Program-made: the position numbers and the translations under genes
The notes under the pieces: model-generated
Databases searched by the model: none
What the model saw: the letters and a program-made list of their open reading frames with translations, nothing else
Told to the model about the DNA's origin: nothing
Shown: piece after piece, positions 43,469 to 52,863 of the stretch
How positions within the stretch are numbered: the first letter of the stretch is position 1
How the letters are laid out: every line of letters begins with the position of its first letter
Assembly (NCBI GenBank): GCA_902537425.1
Contig: CACBBD010000006.1
Span: 1-64,000 of the forward strand
DNA: 64,000 bases
DNA from: an uncultured SAR86 cluster bacterium
Lineage (GTDB): Bacteria > Pseudomonadota > Gammaproteobacteria > Magnimaribacterales > Magnimaribacteraceae
Reading direction: 5' to 3'

Positions 43469-46336
43469 ATGCTACTACGCTTTTCATCTATATTCAGTTT
43501 GTTTTTAATTGTTTCTTGTGGAGGAGGTGGTGATACCTCAATAGATTCTCCAGGAGAACTTGGTCAGGTTTCGGCACCAACAGCTGCTGACCAACAAGTT
43601 GTAGTTGGTGGTTCTGTACTGACAGGAACTTGTCCTAGCTCATCAAACATTGATGTTGATGACAGTATTGGCGGTAACACTGTCTGTGCAATATCAGGCA
43701 CCATAACAGGTGATCTTACGTTAACTGATGATGTAATTTATAGATTAAGCGGCACAGTTAATGTGGGTGCTGACATGGGAGGAGATGGAACAAAAGCTGG
43801 AGGTTCAGCTGGTGTTTTGAATATTCCTGCGGGAGTAACCATTGTTTCAAAAACTTCTGCTGATTATCTTGTTGTTCAGAGAGGTTCAAAGATTGAAGCT
43901 AAAGGAACAGCATCAAAACCAATTGTCTTCACTCACTCTTCTGTTTTAGATGGTTCACTTTCAAATCCAGATACAGCTAGTGGTCTCTGGGGTGGATTGG
44001 TAATCTTAGGTAAAGCACCTATTAATAAATGTTCTAATGATGTTCGAGGTACAGCAAGCTGTGAAAAACTCGTCGAAGGAGCAACAGATGCTCTCATGGG
44101 TGGAGCAACTCCAAATGATAATTCAGGAACATTAAGATTTGTTAGAGTCGAATATGCAGGTTATGAAATATTTCCAGGTAACGAATTAAATGGAATCACT
44201 TTTGGTGGTGTAGGTTCAGGGACTACTGTTGATTATGTTCAAGTTCATAATAATCAGGATGATTGTGTAGAGTTTTTTGGCGGCACTGTAAACGTTACTC
44301 ATTTGGTTTGTACAGGAGCTGGAGATGATAACCTTGATATTGATTGGGGTTATACAGGCAAGATGCAGTACGTTGTAGTTAAACAATCTAGAGGAGCTGG
44401 AGACCACATTGTTGAATCAGATAATACGAATGCTGATGCATCAGTCGGATATTTAACTACTCCAAGATCTCAACCAAAAATTGCAAACTTTACTTTCCTT
44501 TCAACTGGTAGAGACGAAGCTCTTAAGTATAAAGAAGGTGTATCCGGTATGTATATGAATGGTGTGGTTGTCAGTTCTGGAGATAAAGGTTGTATTGAAC
44601 ATACCAAGGCAGAAACACTCCAAGACGCACCTGGTTATGACAAAATTGCTCATCATTCAGTCTTCATGGATTGTGGAACTGGTGGTGTTTATAATGCTGG
44701 AGACGATTCTGCTACAGTTGCAGAATTACAAGCTTCCATTGAATCTAGAGCTACTAACCTAGTTACTGATCAAACTAATACATTAGTTGGTCAAATGTTC
44801 CTAGGTACTAATGAATCTGGTGTTGTTTCGGCATTTACCAATCAAACAGCTGTTTGTGCAGTTGGATCTCATGCAAGTGGAACTTCTACCTTGTGTCCAA
44901 GTGATGCAACTCAAATTGATGGTTTCTTCGCTAAAACAAACTATATTGGTGCTTTCGCTCCAGGATCTGATGAAGACAACAACTGGGCAGCAGGATGGAC
45001 TAAAGGTCTTTTTACTGCACCAGAATGTCCAGCCGGAACTTTTGAATCCGAACAGCTAGAAGGCAAAAAAGTCTGCAGTGTTCAGGGAACCATAACAAGT
45101 GATGTCACCTTAACAAGAGGCAACTTTTACAAGCTTGTAGGAAAAGTACAAGTTGGTGAAGACATGGGTGGTGATGGAACAAAAGATGGTGGAGTCAGTG
45201 CTACTTTAACTATAGAGCCGGGAGTTACTGTTTTTGGTGAATCAGGATCTGATTACTTAATCGTAATGAGAGGTTCTCAATTAATGGCTAACGGTACAAA
45301 ATCTGCACCAATTATCATGACTGGTAGAGATGATGTTACTGGCCAAGCTACTCAGTTTTCAAGAGGTTTATGGGGTGGGTTAGTTTTACTTGGCCAAGCT
45401 CCAATAAACAAATGCTCTAATGATGTCCGAGGCACCGCTGCTTGTGAAAAAGTAGTTGAAGGTTCATCCGATGCACTTATGGGCGGAAATACTTCTGACG
45501 ACTCAAGTGGATCACTAAAATACTTAAGAGTTCAGTATGCTGGATATGAAATATTTCCAGGTAACGAATTAAATGGAATCACTTTTGGTGGTGTAGGTTC
45601 AGGAACTACTGTTGAATACGTCCAGGTTCATAATAATCAAGATGATTGTGTAGAATTCTTCGGAGGTACGGTTAATGTCAAATACTTGATTTGCACAGGT
45701 GCTGGAGACGATAACCTTGATATTGATTGGGGTTACCAAGGGAAGCTACAATTTGTAATTGTTAAACAATCATCTGATGCGGGTGATCACATTGTAGAAT
45801 CTGATAACACCAATGCCGATGCATCTGTTGGTTATTTAACAGAGCCTAGATCTCAACCAATTATTTCAAACTTTACTTTTATCAGTAATGGTAAAGATGA
45901 TGTTATCAAGCTCAAAGAAGGTGTTTCAGGGATTTATACAAATGGTATTGTAATAGATGCATCTAATAGTAAGGCTTGTATAGAAACCACTAAAGCTGAA
46001 ACTTTCCAAGATGCCGCAACAACGCCAAAGGTTACATTTAACTCTGTAGCGTTTGATTGTAAGGCGCTTGCAGCACTGGGTGATGACGCAGGAACACTTG
46101 CTCAGGCTGAAGCTTTAATAACCGTAGGAAGCAATAACCTTTACTCTGCAGATTCTGGTGGGGGCTCATATGTCCCAACAGTTTCAGGGGTAATTAATGG
46201 TACAGCTGAAAATGCAATGACGGTTGCTGATAAATCAGCCGATTCATTCTTTACAACTACTGATTACGTAGGGGCTGTTAAAGATTCTACTGATACTTGG
46301 TATAAAGATTGGACTGTTGCTGGAAGCTTAAATTAA
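43469..46336 (+). CDS. large surface-type lipoprotein with two tandem beta-helix domains
   Basis: 955 residues beginning MLLRFSSIFSLFLIVSC, with lipidation at Cys17 followed by GGGG, an outer-membrane-type signal. The rest is two tandem copies of about 440-470 residues (about 50-517 and 518-955). Both contain GADMGGDGTK or GEDMGGDGTK, IFPGNELNGITFGGVGSG, CVEFFGGTVNV, GAGDDNLDIDWGY and HIVESDNTNADASVGYL. The short repetitive strands suggest right-handed parallel beta-helices. Paired cysteines recur in each copy. The TonB receptor starts 25 bp downstream, so the two probably work together at the surface. The arrangement lipoprotein-TonB receptor-T2SS resembles the elpS region of Caulobacter. 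The function is unproven. Confidence 0.8.
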   Translation: MLLRFSSIFSLFLIVSCGGGGDTSIDSPGELGQVSAPTAADQQVVVGGSVLTGTCPSSSNIDVDDSIGGNTVCAISGTITGDLTLTDDVIYRLSGTVNVGADMGGDGTKAGGSAGVLNIPAGVTIVSKTSADYLVVQRGSKIEAKGTASKPIVFTHSSVLDGSLSNPDTASGLWGGLVILGKAPINKCSNDVRGTASCEKLVEGATDALMGGATPNDNSGTLRFVRVEYAGYEIFPGNELNGITFGGVGSGTTVDYVQVHNNQDDCVEFFGGTVNVTHLVCTGAGDDNLDIDWGYTGKMQYVVVKQSRGAGDHIVESDNTNADASVGYLTTPRSQPKIANFTFLSTGRDEALKYKEGVSGMYMNGVVVSSGDKGCIEHTKAETLQDAPGYDKIAHHSVFMDCGTGGVYNAGDDSATVAELQASIESRATNLVTDQTNTLVGQMFLGTNESGVVSAFTNQTAVCAVGSHASGTSTLCPSDATQIDGFFAKTNYIGAFAPGSDEDNNWAAGWTKGLFTAPECPAGTFESEQLEGKKVCSVQGTITSDVTLTRGNFYKLVGKVQVGEDMGGDGTKDGGVSATLTIEPGVTVFGESGSDYLIVMRGSQLMANGTKSAPIIMTGRDDVTGQATQFSRGLWGGLVLLGQAPINKCSNDVRGTAACEKVVEGSSDALMGGNTSDDSSGSLKYLRVQYAGYEIFPGNELNGITFGGVGSGTTVEYVQVHNNQDDCVEFFGGTVNVKYLICTGAGDDNLDIDWGYQGKLQFVIVKQSSDAGDHIVESDNTNADASVGYLTEPRSQPIISNFTFISNGKDDVIKLKEGVSGIYTNGIVIDASNSKACIETTKAETFQDAATTPKVTFNSVAFDCKALAALGDDAGTLAQAEALITVGSNNLYSADSGGGSYVPTVSGVINGTAENAMTVADKSADSFFTTTDYVGAVKDSTDTWYKDWTVAGSLN
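44162..44220 (+). repeat. internal duplication, copy 1 identical block
   Basis: This 59-bp block is identical to 45545-45603, exactly 1383 bp (461 codons) downstream in the same gene. The flanking duplicated DNA is more diverged, which suggests gene conversion or purifying selection on this segment. Confidence 0.9.
45545..45603 (+). repeat. internal duplication, copy 2 identical block
   Basis: Second copy of the 59-bp identical block. It encodes the IFPGNELNGITFGGVGSG segment of the second beta-helix domain. Confidence 0.9.
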
Positions 46337-46361
46337 TCAAGGGTAAAAATAGGAGTTACTA

Positions 46362-48965
46362 ATGAAAATATTTTCAAGTAAAAAGTTTGGCTTAACGACT
46401 CTATTGCCCTTGTTACTACTAACCTCTTCAATTTCTTCAGATGAAGTTGATGAGGTGGTAGTCAGCGGATACTTCATTCCAGACGAAAAAAGAGATACTT
46501 CAGAAATAAATGTAGTTTTAGATAGTACTGCAATAGAAAGGACTGGCGATGACAATATAGCTGTTGCATTAACTAGACTCACTGGTTTGAGCTTAGTAAG
46601 GGGTAAATATGTCTACGTTAGAGGTCTAGGGGAAAGATATTCTGCTGCTACACTCAATGGAGGTGTTCTACCAAGTCCTGAACCCCTTAAAAGGGTTGTT
46701 CCATTAGATCTTTTTCCAACTGAGGCAATTGAATCCGCTATTGTTCAAAAAACATACTCTGCAGAATTGAATGGTGAATTTGGTGGCGGTATGATTGCAA
46801 TTAAAACAAAAGCAGTTCCTAACGAAAGAATTGCATCTCTATCATTATCCACAGGCTACAACACAAATCATAGAGAAGATGGTCTTCTTTATGATGGAGG
46901 TGGAGATGATGACTGGGGCTATGATGATGGTATCAGAGATTATCCAGCTTCAGTTGCAAGTGCAATTGCTGCTGGTACCAAAATTGACCGATCTAACTTT
47001 GAACCATACCAACTAGCTAATATAGCTAGAGAATTTGAAAACTCTAAACTATGGGTGATTCAAAAGGGCAATGTTCCTGCCAATGGTTCATTCAATGTTA
47101 CCTATGGCAATGAACTTGATTGGGATCTTGGTAATGACCTTTCATCTGGATTTCTATTAACAGCTGGAGTTAAATCTTCTTGGCAAACTCAAGAAGGTCT
47201 GAGGCAAACTGGAGACTTGCAAGCTAATTCAGACGGAACCGTATCTGTAATCAAGGCCGAAGATAAGACATTTATGTCTACGTCTAATGATGCTACTACT
47301 TATGGAATGGGTGTTTTTGGAGTTGAATCGGATTCTACAGAGGTAAAATTGACCTCCTTATACATTCATAAAGGTACTAAAGAAGCAAGATCCATAACTG
47401 GATATGATCCAAGTGATGCTGCTGATGTACGAGAAGATTACACTGAATTTTTTGAAAGAACTTTACGTAATAATCAACTAAGTTTTGATAAGATTTTTCA
47501 AAATGAAATTACTTTGAACGGAAGAGTGTCTTTCGGAACGGCAACTCGTAATGCACCTTATGAAAGATCAGTTTTTTATGAAGATAGTGATAATGACGGT
47601 ATATTTTTATACGATGTTAATACAGGAAGAAACCAAACTCAGTTCAGTACCGTAGATGATGATGTTTTTAATATAGGATTAGATCTTACGTTTCCCATCG
47701 AAACTGATACCGCTGATTTAATCTTTAAAATTGGATTAGATCAGAAAGTGAATGATAGGGAAGCCGAAGTTAGAAGCTACAGATTTTTAGCTGCTGGTGG
47801 ACCTCTCCCCGATGATTTACTTGGAAAAAGAGTTGATTATATATTTGCTGACCAGAACCTTGATCCAAACAGACTTTATGTGATTGAAAATACTGGTTCT
47901 TCATCACCTGCTGGATACGAGGGTGAGCTTGAAATTGATGCCTATTATGCATCCGTGGAAGCGTTGATCTCTGATCAATTTAGGATTTCTGCTGGTGCTA
48001 GATACGAAGACGGAACACAGGAAATTAATACCTATGATCTTTTTACTGGTAAAGATAACTCAATTGATAAAACAATTGATGAGGATTATATTCTTCCTAG
48101 CCTAACACTTACATATCTACCAGAGAGTTACGAAAATCTTCAAATCAGATTTGGTTACTCTGAAACTATTGCTAGGCCAACATTCAGGGAATTGTCACCT
48201 ACATTATTTGTCGATGTAGATACTGATAGGGTGATAGCTGGATCTTTATATCTTGAAAATTCAGAGATAGAAAATTTTGACCTCAGATTTGAATATTATT
48301 TTGATCAAAATCAATTTTTAACGCTTGGTGCTTTTTATAAAGAGATTGACAAACCAATTGAAGAATCAGTTACAGAGATTGGAGACCTGGTAATTACTTC
48401 ATACCAAAACGTACCGTTAGCTGAAATAAGCGGTTTCGAATTTGAATTTGAGAGAATTTTTGACGGTTTTGAATCATCCTGGCTTGCAAGTAAAGAACTC
48501 TTAATCAAAGTAAACTACACTTTCACTGACTCTGAAATTGTTATCGGAGAAGGTGATACGTTTGTTAATTTGGTAGGTGTGACCGAATTAGCTTCAAGCT
48601 TGTTAGCCAACGGCAGGGACTCTAGATTACAGGGTCAATCTGATAATATTCTTAACTTTCAAATTGGTTTCAATGATTTCATTGCAAATTCTCAAGGTAC
48701 CCTAATTTTTAATTATGTTGATGATAGGGTTAGGGCAAGAGGAATAGATGTTTTACCAGATATCATAGAGGAAGTACCAACAACTCTTGATTTTGTTTAC
48801 TCACGAAATTTTGACCGTGATGACCTAGAGAACCCTTTAAAACTATCATTGGAGATTCGAAATATTTTAGATGAGTCCTATGAAGCTACTGTTGCTGATA
48901 ATATTTTCTATGATCAGTATGATTTAGGTAGATCCTTCTCATTGGGATTAAAATATCAGTTCTAA
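46362..48965 (+). CDS. TonB-dependent receptor paired with the lipoprotein
   Basis: 867 residues. The signal peptide ends near LLTSSISS, followed by the TonB-box-like DEVVVSGYF. The plug contains YVYVRGLGERYSAATLNGGV and PLKRVVPLDLFPTEAIES, a subtype often found with surface lipoproteins. The barrel ends SFSLGLKYQF with the C-terminal Phe. It follows the lipoprotein gene after 25 bp with RBS AGGAG. The ligand is unknown; by analogy with SusC/SusD-type pairs the lipoprotein could deliver substrate, though the sequences are unrelated to SusD. Confidence 0.9.
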   Translation: MKIFSSKKFGLTTLLPLLLLTSSISSDEVDEVVVSGYFIPDEKRDTSEINVVLDSTAIERTGDDNIAVALTRLTGLSLVRGKYVYVRGLGERYSAATLNGGVLPSPEPLKRVVPLDLFPTEAIESAIVQKTYSAELNGEFGGGMIAIKTKAVPNERIASLSLSTGYNTNHREDGLLYDGGGDDDWGYDDGIRDYPASVASAIAAGTKIDRSNFEPYQLANIAREFENSKLWVIQKGNVPANGSFNVTYGNELDWDLGNDLSSGFLLTAGVKSSWQTQEGLRQTGDLQANSDGTVSVIKAEDKTFMSTSNDATTYGMGVFGVESDSTEVKLTSLYIHKGTKEARSITGYDPSDAADVREDYTEFFERTLRNNQLSFDKIFQNEITLNGRVSFGTATRNAPYERSVFYEDSDNDGIFLYDVNTGRNQTQFSTVDDDVFNIGLDLTFPIETDTADLIFKIGLDQKVNDREAEVRSYRFLAAGGPLPDDLLGKRVDYIFADQNLDPNRLYVIENTGSSSPAGYEGELEIDAYYASVEALISDQFRISAGARYEDGTQEINTYDLFTGKDNSIDKTIDEDYILPSLTLTYLPESYENLQIRFGYSETIARPTFRELSPTLFVDVDTDRVIAGSLYLENSEIENFDLRFEYYFDQNQFLTLGAFYKEIDKPIEESVTEIGDLVITSYQNVPLAEISGFEFEFERIFDGFESSWLASKELLIKVNYTFTDSEIVIGEGDTFVNLVGVTELASSLLANGRDSRLQGQSDNILNFQIGFNDFIANSQGTLIFNYVDDRVRARGIDVLPDIIEEVPTTLDFVYSRNFDRDDLENPLKLSLEIRNILDESYEATVADNIFYDQYDLGRSFSLGLKYQF

Positions 48966-48982
48966 TTCTATTTTTACTTTAG

Positions 48983-49012
48983 AATGGGCTCTACGGAGCC
49001 CATTTTATTATT
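48983..49012 (+). terminator. rho-independent terminator abutting gspC
   Basis: A perfect 9-bp stem (AATGGGCTC / GAGCCCATT) with a TACG tetraloop and a T-rich tail ends directly at the gspC start codon (49013). The only GGAG-like sequence before gspC lies in the 3' arm of the stem. Confidence 0.9.
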
Positions 49013-49405
49013 ATGGATAATTTAAACATAGCTAAGAAAATAATTTTTTATGGTTTAATTTGCTCTGTTTTAGTTGCATTGATATATCAACTTTTTTTAA
49101 TATTTAATGCACCAAACTTTAAAGAAACATCTCCCATAAATATTTCAGCTACAGTTAATACTAATTTAACCTCAAATTATATTAATCAAACTGCAACTCA
49201 GCTAACCAATGATGAATTTTCCTATAAAGTAGTTGGTTATAGGGCGGGAGAGAAAAATAGTTCAGTTGTACTTAGAAAAGCTGATGTCGATTATGTTGTT
49301 CAACAAGGTGACTTGATTGATAACACCTACAGACTAATTTCTGTTAGTAAAGAAGAGATAGTATTTGATAGAGCAGGAAAACAGTTGTATATCAAAATAG
49401 ATTAA
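49013..49405 (+). CDS. gspC: type II secretion inner-membrane protein GspC (short form)
   Basis: 130 residues: one membrane helix (about 10-30), a Thr/Asn-rich linker, and a beta-rich domain (SYKVVGYRAGEKNSSVVL, then DYVVQQGDLIDNTYRLISV) matching the homology region of GspC that docks onto GspD. The C-terminal PDZ or coiled-coil domain of long GspC proteins is absent. Position before gspD supports the call. The start at 49013 touches the terminator tail and lacks a free RBS, so expression may depend on read-through from the receptor operon. Confidence 0.8.
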   Translation: MDNLNIAKKIIFYGLICSVLVALIYQLFLIFNAPNFKETSPINISATVNTNLTSNYINQTATQLTNDEFSYKVVGYRAGEKNSSVVLRKADVDYVVQQGDLIDNTYRLISVSKEEIVFDRAGKQLYIKID

Positions 49406-49460
49406 GAATACCCTTTTTTATTTTCCAGCTATTTACTCCTGATATAGTAAAAACACAAAT

Positions 49461-49500
49461 TTGTAACATAAATTTCACAAAGTGACAGCACGATTGTCAC
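49461..49500 (+). promoter_or_regulatory. composite Pho box before gspD
   Basis: Registers at exactly 11 bp: TTGTAAC (49461), ATTTCAC (49472), TGACAGC (49483), TTGTCAC (49494). The stretch from TTCACAAAGTGACAGCA onward is nearly the same as that before the phytase-linked receptor. It lies in the 126-bp gap between gspC and gspD, 31 bp before the gspD ATG. Confidence 0.8.
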
Positions 49501-49531
49501 TAGTTCATCTCAGAATGTCGTTTATTCAAAA

Positions 49532-51373
49532 ATGACTAAAAAATTAATAATCTTTATTTTACTGATCCCATTTTTTATTGGCGCAGAAGAAACTTATATT
49601 CTTAATTATGATGACGTTGATATAAAAAAAGTTACACAAGATGTAGCAAGTTTTTCAAATAAGACATTAATTCTTGATCCAAAAGTGAAGGGAAGAGTTT
49701 CTATCTTTTCAGACACTATTCTTACATCTCAACAAGTTTGGGAGGTGTATTTAAGAACTATTCAGGTTAGTGGTTTCTCTGCAGTCTCCGACGGTAATAT
49801 TGTCCGAATTGTGTCTGAAAATGACGCTACTCGTGATGAAACTGATATATCTAATGATGGCGACTTTTCTACAAAAATTATTCCATTAGTTAATCGATCT
49901 GCAGGGGGTATTTTGCCAATGCTCAAACCAATTACTGGTAGGCAATCATATTTATCCAGTATTCCCTCTGTCAATTCCATATTGATTGTTGATAAATTAT
50001 CGAATGTGCAGAGAATTGAAACCTTGGTAAATCAATTAGATAAAGATAATTCTGCTCAAATCTCTATTATTAAACTTGATAATTTATCTTCAATTGAAGC
50101 AGTAAGAATTTTAGAGCGCCTAAAATTACAAGAAAATCCAACCATTAATAATTTTATCGCTGTGCCATTTCCGACTTCCAATTCAGTGATTCTTTCAGCA
50201 AATAACTTTGTAACAACTAATATAACTAAAACTTTACAGGCACTAGATAAAGATGCTTTGAACGATAGTTCTGTTGCAGTTATCTATTTAAAATTTGCTA
50301 AAGCTGACGAAGTTTCTGCAATACTAAATACTGTTTCATCACGTTTTACTAACTCAGAATCTTCTGAAAAACCTGTAGTTACTTTCCACGAGAAAACTAA
50401 TTCCATTATTGTATCAACCGAGCAAGCTAATTTAGATGTAATACGTAATCTCATATCTAAACTTGATATTAGAAGAGCACAGGTATTGGTTGAGGCGATT
50501 ATTGTAGAATTATCTGAGACCGCTGCAAAATCATTAGGAGTAGAAACTGTTTTTGCTGGAGGTGAGGACGGTGATGTACCCTTGGGCATCACTCGGTTTC
50601 AAGATTCAAATTCACCTGACTTATTAGCTTTAGCTGGTTCAGCTGCTGAGTCGGGAGATGATGTAACTCTTAGAAATATTGGTGCTTCATCGTTACTTAA
50701 TACCCAAGGACTCATTGCAGGCTTAGGAAGCATTGAATCAAATGGTGATAGCTTTGCAGCAATTATCAGTGCAATTGTAAGCGATCAAGATTCGAACATA
50801 TTATCTACACCATCGGTCATTGCAATGGACAATGAGGAAGCCAATCTTGTAATAGGTCAAGAAATACCCATCACCACAGGCGAAAGTCTCGGAGCAAATA
50901 ATGCTAATCCATTCAGAACAACCTCAAGGCAAGAAGTAGGCATCAAGCTCTCTATCGTTCCCCAGATCAATGAAGGAAACAGTGTAATTCTAAATATCAA
51001 TCAAGAAGTTTCTGGAGTTGTAGGCCCATTAACGGGAACCGCCGATCTTATTACAAATAAAAGAAGTATTGAAACAACAGTGTTAGTTGATAATAACCAA
51101 GTAATAGTACTTGGTGGATTAATTGATGATGATGTTCAAAGTTCTGAATCAAGAGTTCCTATCTTAGGAGCCATACCTGTTGTTGGTAATCTCTTTAAGT
51201 CATCATCTCAATCAAGAGTTAAGCGAAATTTATTAGTTTTCATTAGGCCAACAATTCTTTTTGATCCCAATGACGTAATGGAGCTTTCAAATGAGAAATA
51301 TAATTATATAGAGGCGCTAAGAATGCTGGATGGTGAAAAGTCTGACATTATTGATTTAACTAGAAAACCATAA
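49532..51373 (+). CDS. gspD: type II secretion secretin GspD
   Basis: 613 residues with a signal peptide (IIFILLIPFFIGA), the N0 domain (NYDDVDIKKVTQDVASFSNK), N1-N3 modules, and the secretin core with VPILGAIPVVGNLFKSSSQS near residue 550 and the family-typical VGIKLSIVPQIN. It forms the outer-membrane channel of the secretion apparatus. No S-domain-like long C-terminal tail is evident. A composite Pho box lies directly upstream, so the secretin and the genes behind it are likely phosphate-regulated. Confidence 0.95.
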   Translation: MTKKLIIFILLIPFFIGAEETYILNYDDVDIKKVTQDVASFSNKTLILDPKVKGRVSIFSDTILTSQQVWEVYLRTIQVSGFSAVSDGNIVRIVSENDATRDETDISNDGDFSTKIIPLVNRSAGGILPMLKPITGRQSYLSSIPSVNSILIVDKLSNVQRIETLVNQLDKDNSAQISIIKLDNLSSIEAVRILERLKLQENPTINNFIAVPFPTSNSVILSANNFVTTNITKTLQALDKDALNDSSVAVIYLKFAKADEVSAILNTVSSRFTNSESSEKPVVTFHEKTNSIIVSTEQANLDVIRNLISKLDIRRAQVLVEAIIVELSETAAKSLGVETVFAGGEDGDVPLGITRFQDSNSPDLLALAGSAAESGDDVTLRNIGASSLLNTQGLIAGLGSIESNGDSFAAIISAIVSDQDSNILSTPSVIAMDNEEANLVIGQEIPITTGESLGANNANPFRTTSRQEVGIKLSIVPQINEGNSVILNINQEVSGVVGPLTGTADLITNKRSIETTVLVDNNQVIVLGGLIDDDVQSSESRVPILGAIPVVGNLFKSSSQSRVKRNLLVFIRPTILFDPNDVMELSNEKYNYIEALRMLDGEKSDIIDLTRKP

Positions 51374-52863
51374 TGGAACAGATAATAACAAAAGAGCATA
51401 AACCATTATTTCCTTACGAATATTCTAAATCTCAAAGAATTTTAGGAGTTGAAATTAATGGTGAAATATTTATTTTTTCTGAAAATGCACTGAGCTCATT
51501 GTCCATACAGGAATTATACTCAACATATCCAACAAAGAAATTTATCACCACATTATGCAGTCCTAATGAATTTGAAAAGGGATTAACTAAACTTTATTCT
51601 CAAGATAAGTTTCAAGAAACAATAGGAGATGAGCTATCGGAATCATTTGATCTTGAATCCTATGCAAAGACCATAACTCCTTCGGAGGATCTATTGCAGG
51701 GCAACAATGATGCTCCTATTATCAAGCTGATTAATGGCATTCTAAGTCAAGCTATTAAAGCTAAAGCATCAGATATTCACTTTGAACCTTTTGAGGATAC
51801 TTTTATTGTAAGACTACGAATAGATGGAGTAATGCGAGAACTCATTTCACAAGATTCAAGACTATCACCTCCAATTGTTTCAAGATTAAAGATAATGTCC
51901 AAGTTAGACATCGCAGAAAGAAGAAAACCTCAAGATGGAAGGGTGTCGCTCTCACTTGGAGCTCAATCCATTGATGTAAGAGTATCAACTTTACCGTCCT
52001 CATATGGTGAAAGAGTAGTTCTTAGGTTACTTGATAAAGATTCTGCAGAGATAGATCTAAATTATCTTGGATTTTCTGACTACGTTAACTCTAAATATCA
52101 AAAGGCACTGAAATCTAATGAAGGAATTATTCTTGTTACTGGTCCTACTGGATCTGGAAAAACTACAACTCTATATGCAGGCTTACGAGAGATTAATGAT
52201 AATTCGCAAAACATTTTAACTGTAGAAGATCCCATTGAATACACACTCGCAGGAATTGGGCAAACCCAAGTGAATTCAAAGGCAGGCTACACTTTTGCAA
52301 GTGGACTAAGATCAATTCTTCGACAAGATCCCGACATTGTAATGGTTGGTGAAATACGAGATTCTGAAACTGCCAGTATTGCCATTCAAGCTAGCTTAAC
52401 CGGGCATTTAGTGTTATCCACAATCCATACCAACAGCGCAATAGGAGCTATAGCCAGACTAAGAGATATGGGGGTTGAGTCCTACTTATTAGCTTCTAGT
52501 ATTAAGATAGTGTTAGCACAAAGACTTGTTAGAAGGCTTTGTAATCACTGTAAAAAACCTTCTAGTGAAAATGTAAATTTATTAAAGAAATTTAATTTAT
52601 GTTCTGAAAGCATATATTACGAACCAAGCGGATGTCAGCACTGTTCATTTACAGGCTACTCTGGAAGACTTGCGATTGCTGAGTTAGTCGAGATAGATGA
52701 AAATCTCAAGCAAATGATCCATGACGAAGCATCAGAAAAAGTGATGAATGATTATGCTTTCCAAAATAATCAATCCATTCAAGAATCAATTAAATTAAAT
52801 CTAGAAAACGGAATAACTAGCATTAGTGAAATAGTGAGATTGCAAAACATATCAGATGCCTAA
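51373..52863 (+). CDS. gspE: type II secretion ATPase GspE
   Basis: The 496-residue cytoplasmic ATPase has Walker A VTGPTGSGKTTT near 256-267, the Asp box TVEDPIEY, Walker B IVMVGEIRDSETA, and the His box LSTIHTNSA. The zinc-binding tetracysteine motif CNHCKK ... CQHCSFTGYSGR near 390-425 marks the T2SS/T4P ATPase family. The start overlaps the gspD stop by one base. It powers assembly of the pseudopilus. Confidence 0.96.
   Translation: MEQIITKEHKPLFPYEYSKSQRILGVEINGEIFIFSENALSSLSIQELYSTYPTKKFITTLCSPNEFEKGLTKLYSQDKFQETIGDELSESFDLESYAKTITPSEDLLQGNNDAPIIKLINGILSQAIKAKASDIHFEPFEDTFIVRLRIDGVMRELISQDSRLSPPIVSRLKIMSKLDIAERRKPQDGRVSLSLGAQSIDVRVSTLPSSYGERVVLRLLDKDSAEIDLNYLGFSDYVNSKYQKALKSNEGIILVTGPTGSGKTTTLYAGLREINDNSQNILTVEDPIEYTLAGIGQTQVNSKAGYTFASGLRSILRQDPDIVMVGEIRDSETASIAIQASLTGHLVLSTIHTNSAIGAIARLRDMGVESYLLASSIKIVLAQRLVRRLCNHCKKPSSENVNLLKKFNLCSESIYYEPSGCQHCSFTGYSGRLAIAELVEIDENLKQMIHDEASEKVMNDYAFQNNQSIQESIKLNLENGITSISEIVRLQNISDA

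Noticed and set aside
44162-45603. Repeat mistaken for a mobile element or CRISPR
   Set aside because: There are only two copies, in frame within one gene with conserved protein context; it is an internal domain duplication.
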